Source of the DNA: Flavobacterium sp. ENC
GTDB taxonomy: Bacteria > Bacteroidota > Bacteroidia > Flavobacteriales > Flavobacteriaceae
Assembly: GCF_020991415.1 (NCBI RefSeq)
Contig: NZ_JAJMOY010000004.1
Location: 496,001 to 560,000, forward strand
Direction: 5' to 3'
Length of the DNA: 64,000 bases
Below, in pieces: positions 24,924 through 32,845 of the stretch. The notes below the pieces were generated by a model. The model was not told the origin of the DNA. It saw nothing but the letters and a program-made list of their open reading frames with translations, and did not search any database. Position 1 is the first letter of the stretch. Each line of letters starts with the position of its first letter. Position numbers and translations under genes: made by a program.

Positions 24924-25976
24924 TTAGCTTTTGAAGTAATCTATTAACGATTTTATTCTCCTATTTCTATTATAAAAACTTTTAGTACCTGCTGACATGG
25001 ATGCTTTGTAAATTTTAACATTTGAATTCTCTGATTTTAATAGATAATCATTATAAAATTTGTCTAATTTAATTGCTAAATTATCGTAATCAATATCTTC
25101 AATTTTATTTTCTTTTAATAACTCAACTGTTAGTCCCCAAAGTGCATAAATATGACTAACTCCTTCTATTTTTAACTTTTTATAATCGAGATTTAGTTTG
25201 GCTAAAATTGAGATACTATCCATGAATTTTTTTTCAAAATCAGCAATTTCACTAGAATCAGATTTACTGTAATGAGAAATTCTTTCATCAATAATTTCAG
25301 GTTTATCACCTACTTTTATTTCATCTTCAATTGAAGTAAGAAGTAATTCGACAACAAACTCTTCATCTTCTAATCTGTTTCTCTGTAGTTTGTCTAAAAT
25401 TGGTTTTAGAGTATCATTAATACTTAGCTTTTTTATTAATTTATAAAATTCTGATTCATTAAATTTTGCATTTCGAAGTTCTTGCTTAGTTAGTGGTTCT
25501 CCATTTCTATTAAGTCGATCAAAAATGTTATTAACAATGTCGGGCTTATCTGTATCAATATATTCGACAGTGATATCATATCTCCAAAATATTTTTTTCC
25601 AGTCGCTTAGTTCGGGTTTATCAAGATCTTTAAAATTAATATTTGATAATTCTTCAGTACCAAATCCATCAGAATGAAAATCATCAGGTGTGTTAATTTT
25701 ATTTGCTATAAAATCTAAAATGGAAGTAAGCCTTTGCTTTCCATCAATAACGTCATACATCGTTTTTCCAGTCGTTTCATCAATATGTTGGTGTAAAAAA
25801 ATTGGAGGAATTGGAAAATTTTTCAAAATGGTATCTATTAGAAAAGATTTTTTACTTTCACTCCAAACATCACTCTTTCGTTGATAGCTTGGGTCAAAAT
25901 TATATTTGTTTAATTGAAAGTTTTCCCAAAAATTAGCAATATTTATTGTGGTACTATTTCTATTTAATATTTTCAT
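24924..25976 (-). CDS. DUF262 domain protein, partner of the SIR2-like protein
   Basis: A 350-residue protein with the DUF262 (GmrSD N-terminal, ParB/Srx-like) signature: SYQRKSDVWSESKKSFLIDTIL, Asp78-Gly-Lys-Gln-Arg82 in DVIDGKQRLTSILDFI, and FDRLNRNGEPLTKQELRNAKF. In GmrSD, BrxU and SspE this domain binds or cleaves nucleotides and is tied to phage DNA restriction. No C-terminal HNH (DUF1524) block is visible, so it may sense or switch rather than cut. Its ATG follows the SIR2-like stop after 1 nt. It is AT-rich compared with the thr genes next door. Confidence 0.88.
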   Translation of the reverse strand: MKILNRNSTTINIANFWENFQLNKYNFDPSYQRKSDVWSESKKSFLIDTILKNFPIPPIFLHQHIDETTGKTMYDVIDGKQRLTSILDFIANKINTPDDFHSDGFGTEELSNINFKDLDKPELSDWKKIFWRYDITVEYIDTDKPDIVNNIFDRLNRNGEPLTKQELRNAKFNESEFYKLIKKLSINDTLKPILDKLQRNRLEDEEFVVELLLTSIEDEIKVGDKPEIIDERISHYSKSDSSEIADFEKKFMDSISILAKLNLDYKKLKIEGVSHIYALWGLTVELLKENKIEDIDYDNLAIKLDKFYNDYLLKSENSNVKIYKASMSAGTKSFYNRNRRIKSLIDYFKS

Positions 25977-25977
25977 C

Positions 25978-26982
25978 TTAAATGAGTGGTTTTGAATTAT
26001 TATAAAAAATTACTTTATCGAACAAAGTAGTTATTATTGCATTGAACACTTTTGGAGTATATGGATTTATTATTTTAACTTCTTCTATTTCAGGGTTTAT
26101 ACTAGTTAATATTGAGTCTATCTCTAATCGATCAACATGCCAATAAGACAAGCCACATATTATTAATTCATCATTTTTATTTAATGATTTTGCAACTTCT
26201 TTAGCACTATCTCTAATTTCTTTAGCCCATTTGAAATCTAATCTACTCGAGTCTCCTGCAGGAGGAATTATAGCATTTACGGAATTTAGTGCATTAATAT
26301 TATCATATTCAATAGTAAACTCACTTATTTCTCCATCGTTTGAGTCAGTGTCATATCTGATTTCAAAAGCTTCTTTTTCCTTTTTCACTCTATGTGAAAA
26401 ACTTATTGATCCGTGAGGTTTGTATATTTTTATTTTGTTGTCGTTTTCGTCAATGCTAGCAATGTCAAAATGAATATTAATTTTTTTAAACACTCTTTCT
26501 AGCCAAATATCGTAATTAAGAGTTACAATATGAATTTTCTCTACTTCACTTGAGTTATATAAATCGTTTAAAAATTTAAACCAAGGCCAATCTGAAAAAT
26601 CTACAGTATTAATATTTATTTGTTTATTGTAATAAACAAATAAAGCCTGCAAGTAAGTCCCCAATTCTTTATATGCTTTAATATAGATATTTTGAGATTT
26701 TTTATTGTTTTTATGAAGTATGTTAGCGCAAGTGATAATATCTTCAATTAAGTTAATCGCATCCTCGTTTGACATATTAGGTCTAGCTCCTAATGTCCAT
26801 AGATTAGGACAGTATCTGTATGATAAAAATCCTGGTTTGTCATTTCCTGGCCAAGGAACAAGTTCGCCATTTGAAAATAAGTTACTAACATTAATACCGC
26901 AATCAATTTTGTTTTTTAAATGGTTTATTAGGTCTATAGTAAAACCGTTGCCTAATAGTATAAAGTAATTTTTTTTGTCCAT
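25978..26982 (-). CDS. SIR2-like fold protein, putative NAD-consuming defence effector
   Basis: A 334-residue protein with the hallmarks of SIR2-like defence domains: a glycine-rich N-terminus (FILLGNGFTIDL), Asn156 in IVTLNYDIWLERVF, His190 in KPHGSISF, and a late CGLSYWHVDRLEIDSIL. The Asn-to-His distance (34) resembles that of the catalytic pair in ThsA and DSR2. AbiH-type proteins have a similar N-terminus and remain an alternative. It is first in a two-gene operon with DUF262, with its own AT-rich upstream region after the thrC terminator. Abortive NAD depletion on infection is inferred, not shown. Confidence 0.72.
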   Translation of the reverse strand: MDKKNYFILLGNGFTIDLINHLKNKIDCGINVSNLFSNGELVPWPGNDKPGFLSYRYCPNLWTLGARPNMSNEDAINLIEDIITCANILHKNNKKSQNIYIKAYKELGTYLQALFVYYNKQININTVDFSDWPWFKFLNDLYNSSEVEKIHIVTLNYDIWLERVFKKINIHFDIASIDENDNKIKIYKPHGSISFSHRVKKEKEAFEIRYDTDSNDGEISEFTIEYDNINALNSVNAIIPPAGDSSRLDFKWAKEIRDSAKEVAKSLNKNDELIICGLSYWHVDRLEIDSILTSINPEIEEVKIINPYTPKVFNAIITTLFDKVIFYNNSKPLI

Positions 26983-27054
26983 TCAATGAATTTAAGTGAA
27001 AAGTATGATAGATCGTTGTTTTAAATATATGATGTGCTAAAATAATGAAATATT

Positions 27055-27090
27055 AAAAAAAAGCCACAAATTATTTGTAATTTGTGACTT
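27055..27090 (-). terminator. Terminator of the thrABC operon
   Basis: Stem AAGCCACAAATTA/TAATTTGTGACTT with one mismatch, followed by a T run on the minus strand, 24 bp after the thrC stop. Confidence 0.9.
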
Positions 27091-27113
27091 TGAAATTTTA
27101 TAAATGATAAGTT

Positions 27114-28403
27114 TTACCCTAAGAAACTCTTCAATTCCTCATAAGTCTTAATCTTCACGCTAACTTTCTCCTCATTCATAACGCTTTCAATTTGTTCCGG
27201 AATCGGCAGTGTAATGCCCAAAGCAGGCTCCACCACATCCAGAAACTTAATTGGGTGTGCCGTTTCTAAGAAAACACCAATCGCATTTTCATGTTTTTGC
27301 AATTCTTTTTTCAAACCTAAATAACCAACAGCACCGTGCGGTTCCGCGATATAACCATCGGTTTTGTAAATTTGTTTTAGGGCTTCAAGCGTTTCTTCAT
27401 CCGTATAACTGTAGGAGGAGAAATCTTTTTCGAAAGCTTTCAAATCATTATTATACAATTCCTGAATTCTGATAAAGTTGCTTGGATTTCCAACATCCAT
27501 AGCGTTTGAGATAGTCGCTTTGGAAGGTTTTGGCTCGTATTTTCCACTTTCTAAAAATCTTGGTACGGTATCGTTTACGTTGGTAGACGCAACGAAATGT
27601 TCGATAGGCAAACCTAATTTCTTCGCCATAATTCCGGCGCAGATGTTTCCGAAATTTCCACTTGGGCAAGAGAAAACCAAGGGTTTGTTTTGGCTTTTCA
27701 GTGCTTTATAGGCAAAGAAGAAATAGAACATTTGCGGCAGCCAGCGCGCAATATTAATCGAATTTGCCGAAGTCAGGTTTTTATGCGCTAAACTCTCGTC
27801 TAAAAACGCTTTTTTGACCATATCCTGGCAATCGTCAAAAACACCGTCAACTTCAAGCGCTTTAATATTTTTGCCTAAAGTCGTTAATTGTTTTTCCTGA
27901 ATGTCGCTCACTTTTCCGGATGGATATAAAATCACGACATCAACACCGGCAACACCTAAAAATCCGCTCGCAACAGCTCCGCCCGTATCTCCGGAAGTCG
28001 CTACCAGAACCGTGTTTTTACTGTTTTTTTTGTCTTTGTTAAAATACGCCAGGCAACGGGACATAAATCGCGCCCCAACGTCTTTAAAAGCCATAGTTGG
28101 GCCGTGGAATAATTCCAGCGAATAAATGTCTTTTTCAACTTCCACCACCGGAAAATCAAAGGATAAAGTGTCGGCTATGATTTCTCTTAAATGGTCCTCG
28201 GGGATATCATCGCCTACAAATTGCTGAATCACATCAAAAGCAATATTATGATGGGTCAGATTCTCGATTACATTAAAAAAAGCAGGGTTTAAAGGCGTAA
28301 CGATTTGCGGAAAGTACAATCCTTTATCGCTTGCTAATCCTTGTATGACAGCTTCCTTAAACGAAACTTCGGGTGCGTTGTGGTTTAAACTGTAGTATTT
28401 CAT
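27114..28403 (-). CDS. thrC: Threonine synthase
   Basis: A 429-residue PLP enzyme converting O-phosphohomoserine to threonine. It carries the MKYYSLN start, the PLP Lys in LFHGPTMAFKDVGARF, VATSGDTGGAVASGFLG, and SCPSGNFGNICAGIMAKKLGLP. The length is that of the E. coli-type enzyme. It is the last gene of the thr operon, 287 bp after thrB, with REP-like inverted repeats in that gap. Confidence 0.97.
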   Translation of the reverse strand: MKYYSLNHNAPEVSFKEAVIQGLASDKGLYFPQIVTPLNPAFFNVIENLTHHNIAFDVIQQFVGDDIPEDHLREIIADTLSFDFPVVEVEKDIYSLELFHGPTMAFKDVGARFMSRCLAYFNKDKKNSKNTVLVATSGDTGGAVASGFLGVAGVDVVILYPSGKVSDIQEKQLTTLGKNIKALEVDGVFDDCQDMVKKAFLDESLAHKNLTSANSINIARWLPQMFYFFFAYKALKSQNKPLVFSCPSGNFGNICAGIMAKKLGLPIEHFVASTNVNDTVPRFLESGKYEPKPSKATISNAMDVGNPSNFIRIQELYNNDLKAFEKDFSSYSYTDEETLEALKQIYKTDGYIAEPHGAVGYLGLKKELQKHENAIGVFLETAHPIKFLDVVEPALGITLPIPEQIESVMNEEKVSVKIKTYEELKSFLG

Positions 28404-28495
28404 TGGTTTATTTTAGATTTTAGAAGAAAGAGAATAGAGTATAGAAAATAGACTTTTCTTACGATCAAATTCCAATAATTAGTATTCGGTTTTGT

Positions 28496-28581
28496 GTCAT
28501 TTCGACGAAGGAGAAATCTTCACAAGAAGCTCCTCACAGTATGGAAATATTTTGCGAAGATTTCTCTTTCGTCGAAATGAC
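28496..28581. repeat. REP-like inverted repeat between thrB and thrC
   Basis: Arms of 26 bp at 28496-28521 and 28556-28581 match in 25 positions (GTCATTTCGACGAAG... and ...CTTTCGTCGAAATGAC). It could form a stable hairpin in the thr mRNA. Confidence 0.85.
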
Positions 28582-28619
28582 AAACTTTATGTCTATGCTT
28601 TGTGTCTCACTTTGCGGGG

Positions 28620-28646
28620 ACTTCGACTTCGCTCAGTCTGACAAAC
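28620..28646. repeat. CTTCGACTyCGCTCAGyCTGACA element, copy 1
   Basis: Shares about 25 bp with two elements at 47644-47670 and 47806-47829 (one inverted relative to the other). I infer a dispersed intergenic repeat family. Confidence 0.75.
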
Positions 28647-28690
28647 GGGGACATAATTTTTAATTCTAGATTTTTAATTTTTAATTCTTT

Positions 28691-29626
28691 TTAAAGAATC
28701 CTAACACCATCCGGATTAATTTTCGAGACGTGAATTTCATAAGGCAAGCTCATGTTTTCATACACTTCGCTCATGGCTTTGGCAATTTTATCTGCCGTTT
28801 CTTTTCCGCGGCTTAAGGCAAAAATCGACGGACCTGAACCGGAAATTCCGGAACCTAAAGCGCCGTTTTCAAGAGCCGTTTGTTTGATTAAATCAAAACC
28901 CGGAATCAAGACACTTCTTAAAGGTTCCACAATTTCGTCATGAAGCGATCTTCCGATCAGATCGTAATCTTTCGTGTATAATCCGGCGATTAATCCGCCC
29001 ACATTTCCCCATTGCATAATCGCGCTTTTTAGGGAAACGGTTTGTTTTAATACCGAACGTGCATCTGAAGTTTTCAATTCAATCTGAGGATGCACGACCG
29101 TAGCAAACAATTCTTCCGGACTGTCAATCCGGATAATATCCAGCGGACTGTAACTTCTCACCAAAGTAAAACCGCCTAAAAGGGCAGGGGCAACGTTGTC
29201 TGCGTGGGCGTTTCCACTGGCTAATTTTTCACCCTGCATCGCAAATTGCACCAGATCTTTACGCGAATAAGGTCTTCCTAATAATTCATTAATCCCGAAA
29301 ACAGCTCCGGCAGAACTTGCTGCACTGCTTCCGATACCGCTTCCGGCTTTGATATGTTTGTAGATTTCGATCTCAAATCCAACGGTTATGGGTTCGAAAT
29401 CTCTTTCGTAAGCTTCCAGCATGGCAACAGCGGCAACACCCGAAACGTTTTTCTCGGTTTCCAAAGGCAAATCGGCACCTGTAATTTTTGTGATGCGGAT
29501 TCCTTTTTGATCTACTTTTCGAACAATCATTTCATCCCCGGCATTGTCTAAGCAAAGTCCAAGTACGTCAAATCCGCAGGAGAGATTTGCAATAGTCGCC
29601 GGGCAAAATAGTTTTATTTGTGTCAT
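28691..29626 (-). CDS. thrB: Homoserine kinase
   Basis: A 311-residue GHMP-family kinase that phosphorylates homoserine for threonine synthase. It has the N-terminal PATIANLSCGFDVLGLCLD, the ATP loop AGSGIGSSAASSAGAV, and the C-terminal GSGISGSGPSIFAL. Middle gene of the thr operon. The 140 bp separating it from thrA is filled by octamer repeat arrays. Confidence 0.97.
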   Translation of the reverse strand: MTQIKLFCPATIANLSCGFDVLGLCLDNAGDEMIVRKVDQKGIRITKITGADLPLETEKNVSGVAAVAMLEAYERDFEPITVGFEIEIYKHIKAGSGIGSSAASSAGAVFGINELLGRPYSRKDLVQFAMQGEKLASGNAHADNVAPALLGGFTLVRSYSPLDIIRIDSPEELFATVVHPQIELKTSDARSVLKQTVSLKSAIMQWGNVGGLIAGLYTKDYDLIGRSLHDEIVEPLRSVLIPGFDLIKQTALENGALGSGISGSGPSIFALSRGKETADKIAKAMSEVYENMSLPYEIHVSKINPDGVRIL

Positions 29627-29632
29627 TTGTTA

Positions 29633-29763
29633 TAGGTTCAAAGTGGCAAAGGCTCAAAGGTTCAGAGGTTTTTGCTACTATATTTAAAGGTTCAAAGTGG
29701 CAAAGTTTCATAGGATCAAAGATTTTAACTTTGTCCCTTTGTCCCTTTGCATCTTTGTACCTC
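29633..29763. repeat. DAGNNNCW octamer arrays between thrA and thrB
   Basis: Plus-oriented units at 29633-29672 (TAGGTTCA, AAGTGGCA, AAGGCTCA, AAGGTTCA, GAGGTTTT) and 29687-29726, then inverted units at 29732-29763 (TGTCCCTT twice, TGCATCTT, TGTACCTC). The array ends 3 bp before the thrA stop codon. Confidence 0.85.
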
Positions 29764-29766
29764 AAA

Positions 29767-32214
29767 TTAATTATTTCCAATTCGAATTACATCCGCAAAA
29801 ATCCCCGAAGCGGTAACAGCAGCGCCGGCTCCGGCTCCTTTTATAAGAAGCGGCTGATCTACATAACGATCTGTGTAAAAAAGCACGATATTGTCTTTTC
29901 CTTCTAAATTGTAGAAAGGATGATCTTTCGGAATGAATTGCAGGCCAACGCTTGCCTTTCCGTTTTCGAATTTCGCTACATATTTTAACCTGGAATCTTT
30001 ATTTAGTGCTTCTTCATAAATAGTTGCGAAATGTGGAGCGTGTTTAATTAAGGAAGCAAAAAAGTCTTCGTTGTTTGTGGTCGCTAAACATTCTGCCGGC
30101 AAAAAGGATTCGTTGGCGATGGCATCAATATCCATTTCGTAACCGCTTTCGCGAATAAGGATCAGGATTTTACGGGCAACGTCGATTCCGCTCAGGTCAA
30201 TTTTCGGATCAGGTTCTGTAAATCCCTGAACTCCGGCTTCTTTCACCACATCGTGAAAAGAATTATCCTTATCGAAATTGTTGAAAATGAAGTTCAGACT
30301 TCCGGATAAAACCGCCTGTATTTTATGCACTTTATCACCCGAAGCGATTAGGTTTTTAACGGTATCAATAATAGGTAATCCCGCTCCAACATTCGTTTCA
30401 AACAAAAACGGGGCATTATATTGACGTGATAGGTTTTTTAGTTTTTTGTAATTGTCATAGGCCGAAGAACAGGCAATTTTGTTACAAGTTACCACCGCAA
30501 TACTTTGTTTCAGAAACTGTTCGTAAGTTTCGGAAACGGTTGCATTTGCTGTAATATCCACAAAAATACTGTTACGTAAATTCAGTTCTTTGGCGCGCTC
30601 GATAAAAGCTTCTTTATTAGCTGGTTCACCATTATCTAAATCCGCCTGCCATTCTTTTAAAGAAATTCCGTCTTCATCGAAAAGCATTTTTCTGGAATTG
30701 GATAACGCAATTACGCGGACATTAATTTTTAGATTCTCTTTTAGGAATTTTTTCTGGTTGTGAATTTGTTCGATGAATTTCTCCCCTACATTTCCAACGC
30801 CCATCACAAATAAATTCAGCTGTTTGGTGTTTTCTTCAAAGAAATTCTCGTGTAGTGTATTCAAAGCTTTTTTAACGTCTCTTTCGTTGATTACGGTCGA
30901 GATATTTCGCTCAGAAGCACCTTGAGCAATAGCCCGGATATTTACGTTATTTTTACCTAAAGTACTAAACATTCTTCCGCTTAATCCCTGGTGATTTTTC
31001 ATGTTTTCACCTACCAAAGCAATAATGCAAAGGTCTTTTTCTACAATAGCAGGATCAATTTTGTTTTGTAAAATCTCGACTTCAAAAGCCCTGTTGATGG
31101 CTGCTTCGGCACTTTCAGCATCTGAATTTAAGATTCCGATACAAATCGAATGCTCGGAAGACGCCTGAGTGATAAAAATAACATTGATTTTTTCCTGTGA
31201 TAATACTTCAAATAAACGTCTTGACGAACCCGCAACTCCAATCATTCCGGGGCCTTCCAGTGTTACTAAAGAAATATTGTCGATATGACTGATTCCTTTT
31301 ACAACGGTATCTTTTGACGAAACCTGGCTTGAAATTAAAGTTCCTTCGGCTTCCGGTTCAAAAGTATTTTTGATTAAAATGGGAATGTTTTTTCTTAAAA
31401 CAGGCTGAATGGTTGGCGGATACAGCACTTTCGCTCCGAAATGTGACAATTCCATTGCTTCCTGATAGGAAATAGTGGCAATAGGCTGTGCCTGTTTTAC
31501 AATTTTCGGGTTGGCCGTAAACATTCCGTTGACGTCAGTCCAGATTTCCAGTTGTTCGGCATCAAGCGCCCCGGCAATAATAGCAGCAGTGTAATCAGAA
31601 CCGCCACGGCCCAAAGTTGTTGTAATTCCGTCCAGCGTTAAAGCGATAAATCCCGGTAAAATGTTGATTTGTGCTTCATTTTCGGCAAAGTATTCCTGAA
31701 TCAGCTGATTTGAAATTTCAAAGTTTACAACGGCTTTTCCAAAATCAGCATTTGTTTTAATGATTTCGCGGCTGTCTTTATACACCACACTTTTATTGAT
31801 TTGCTGATACGCCTGTGCAATGATATAGGACGAAAGCAATTCCCCGAAACTTAAAATAGTATCAGCTGTTCTTGGAGATAATTCCCCCAATAAAAAGCAG
31901 CCGTCTAATAATGTTTCTAAGTGGTTAATGATTCTTTTTACATGGCTCAGCAAACTGCTTTGTTCGCTTACCGGAATCAATTCTTTTAAGGTGTCGAGGT
32001 GCTTTTTTTCGATTTCGGCAACGATTTCCCGGAAACTTTCATCATTAGCCGCCGCTTTTGCAGCTGCCAGCTGAAGTAAATCAGTAACTTTACTTAAAGC
32101 AGAAACCACAACTACTAATTTTCCCTGCTTAGAATTCTGGTCTATAATTTCGAGAACGAGTTTTATATTTTGTGCATTGGCAACCGAAGTTCCGCCAAAT
32201 TTTAATACTTTCAT
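29767..32214 (-). CDS. thrA: Bifunctional aspartate kinase / homoserine dehydrogenase I
   Basis: An 815-residue fusion. The aspartokinase part (1-about 300) starts MKVLKFGGTSVANAQNI and has TLGRGGSDYTAAIIAGAL. Two ACT-type regulatory segments (about 315-455; LEGPGMIGVAGSSRRLFEVL) bind an end product, probably threonine. The homoserine dehydrogenase part (about 460-815) starts FVMGVGNVGEKFI and contains NVGAGLPIIDTVKNL and the C-terminal GAGAGAAVTASGIFADVIRI. It runs steps 1 and 3 from aspartate toward homoserine. It is the first structural gene after a Thr-rich leader peptide, which predicts attenuation besides feedback inhibition. Confidence 0.97.
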   Translation of the reverse strand: MKVLKFGGTSVANAQNIKLVLEIIDQNSKQGKLVVVVSALSKVTDLLQLAAAKAAANDESFREIVAEIEKKHLDTLKELIPVSEQSSLLSHVKRIINHLETLLDGCFLLGELSPRTADTILSFGELLSSYIIAQAYQQINKSVVYKDSREIIKTNADFGKAVVNFEISNQLIQEYFAENEAQINILPGFIALTLDGITTTLGRGGSDYTAAIIAGALDAEQLEIWTDVNGMFTANPKIVKQAQPIATISYQEAMELSHFGAKVLYPPTIQPVLRKNIPILIKNTFEPEAEGTLISSQVSSKDTVVKGISHIDNISLVTLEGPGMIGVAGSSRRLFEVLSQEKINVIFITQASSEHSICIGILNSDAESAEAAINRAFEVEILQNKIDPAIVEKDLCIIALVGENMKNHQGLSGRMFSTLGKNNVNIRAIAQGASERNISTVINERDVKKALNTLHENFFEENTKQLNLFVMGVGNVGEKFIEQIHNQKKFLKENLKINVRVIALSNSRKMLFDEDGISLKEWQADLDNGEPANKEAFIERAKELNLRNSIFVDITANATVSETYEQFLKQSIAVVTCNKIACSSAYDNYKKLKNLSRQYNAPFLFETNVGAGLPIIDTVKNLIASGDKVHKIQAVLSGSLNFIFNNFDKDNSFHDVVKEAGVQGFTEPDPKIDLSGIDVARKILILIRESGYEMDIDAIANESFLPAECLATTNNEDFFASLIKHAPHFATIYEEALNKDSRLKYVAKFENGKASVGLQFIPKDHPFYNLEGKDNIVLFYTDRYVDQPLLIKGAGAGAAVTASGIFADVIRIGNN

Positions 32215-32320
32215 TTTGATGTTTTTTTTCTTTTATGCAAATATTTTTATGTATCCAATACCTTTCTTCTTTTTAGAAAAAAGTATAGATAACCAGGATT
32301 ATATGTAAAAATGTATACCC

Positions 32321-32422
32321 CTAAGGGGTAGTAGTAGTTGTAGTAGAAATTGTGGTAACAGCAATTGCAACTCTTGTTTGAGTTGTCATTGTAGATTGAT
32401 ATTTTGCGCTGTTACTTTTCAT
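32321..32422 (-). CDS. thrL: Threonine operon leader peptide
   Basis: ATG at 32422 opens a 33-residue frame ending in TAG at 32321. It contains 12 Thr, six of them consecutive just before a Pro and the stop (residues 27-32, codons ACT ACA ACT ACT ACT ACC), plus two Ile. It lies 106 bp upstream of thrA in the same orientation, with an exact TAnnTTTG promoter element 10 bp before it. This is the classic layout of a ribosome-stalling attenuator leader (E. coli thrL is Thr/Ile-rich). The downstream hairpins are AT-rich and weak, so the termination step is less clear than the peptide. Confidence 0.85.
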   Translation of the reverse strand: MKSNSAKYQSTMTTQTRVAIAVTTISTTTTTTP

Positions 32423-32432
32423 TTTGGTTTTT

Positions 32433-32440
32433 CAAAAGTA
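32433..32440 (-). promoter_or_regulatory. -7 promoter element of the thr operon
   Basis: On the minus strand TACTTTTG, an exact TAnnTTTG match. Transcription would start only a few bases before the leader ATG at 32422, giving a nearly leaderless mRNA. Confidence 0.6.
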
Positions 32441-32641
32441 CAGTTTTTTATAAAAGTTAAAAACCTTAATTTTCTTTTTACGAATATTTTAATAATTCAA
32501 ATCTCATGAATTTAATATTGAGGTTTTGTCAGGATTAAATATGATAAATTGACGGATTCGTATATTTAGACTTGTTCTATTTGACGTTTGAAGAAGTTAA
32601 CCGATTGATTTTTAATAAAAATGTTTGACAATAAGACAGGT

Positions 32642-32658
32642 TTAGTCTATAAGACTAA
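32642..32658. promoter_or_regulatory. Operator-like inverted repeat upstream of hutH
   Basis: TTAGTCT, 3 nt, AGACTAA: perfect 7-bp arms. It lies 16-32 bp before a TAnnTTTG element, where the -33 region would be, so a bound protein would block or recruit RNA polymerase. Confidence 0.45.
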
Positions 32659-32673
32659 TAGGAATTGTCGTTT

Positions 32674-32681
32674 TATCTTTG
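32674..32681 (+). promoter_or_regulatory. Putative -7 promoter element of hutH
   Basis: TATCTTTG, exact TAnnTTTG, 165 bp upstream of the hutH ATG. This implies a long untranslated leader unless another promoter is used. Confidence 0.4.
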
Positions 32682-32845
32682 TGCAATTTCAGTTTTTATA
32701 TTAAAAAAAGCAGTTATATCTGTAATTCGTATTGTGAAATAAATAAAAGAGAAGAATTTGTTTTGGTCAAATTTTAATTATTATGAACAAATGTTGCTTT
32801 TTAATATTGATTTGCTGAATTTTGGCGTCTTAAATTATAAACACC

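Noticed and set aside
29568..29907. Frames of 70 and 95 residues between thrB and thrA
   Set aside because: They consist largely of octamer repeat and run antisense to thr genes.
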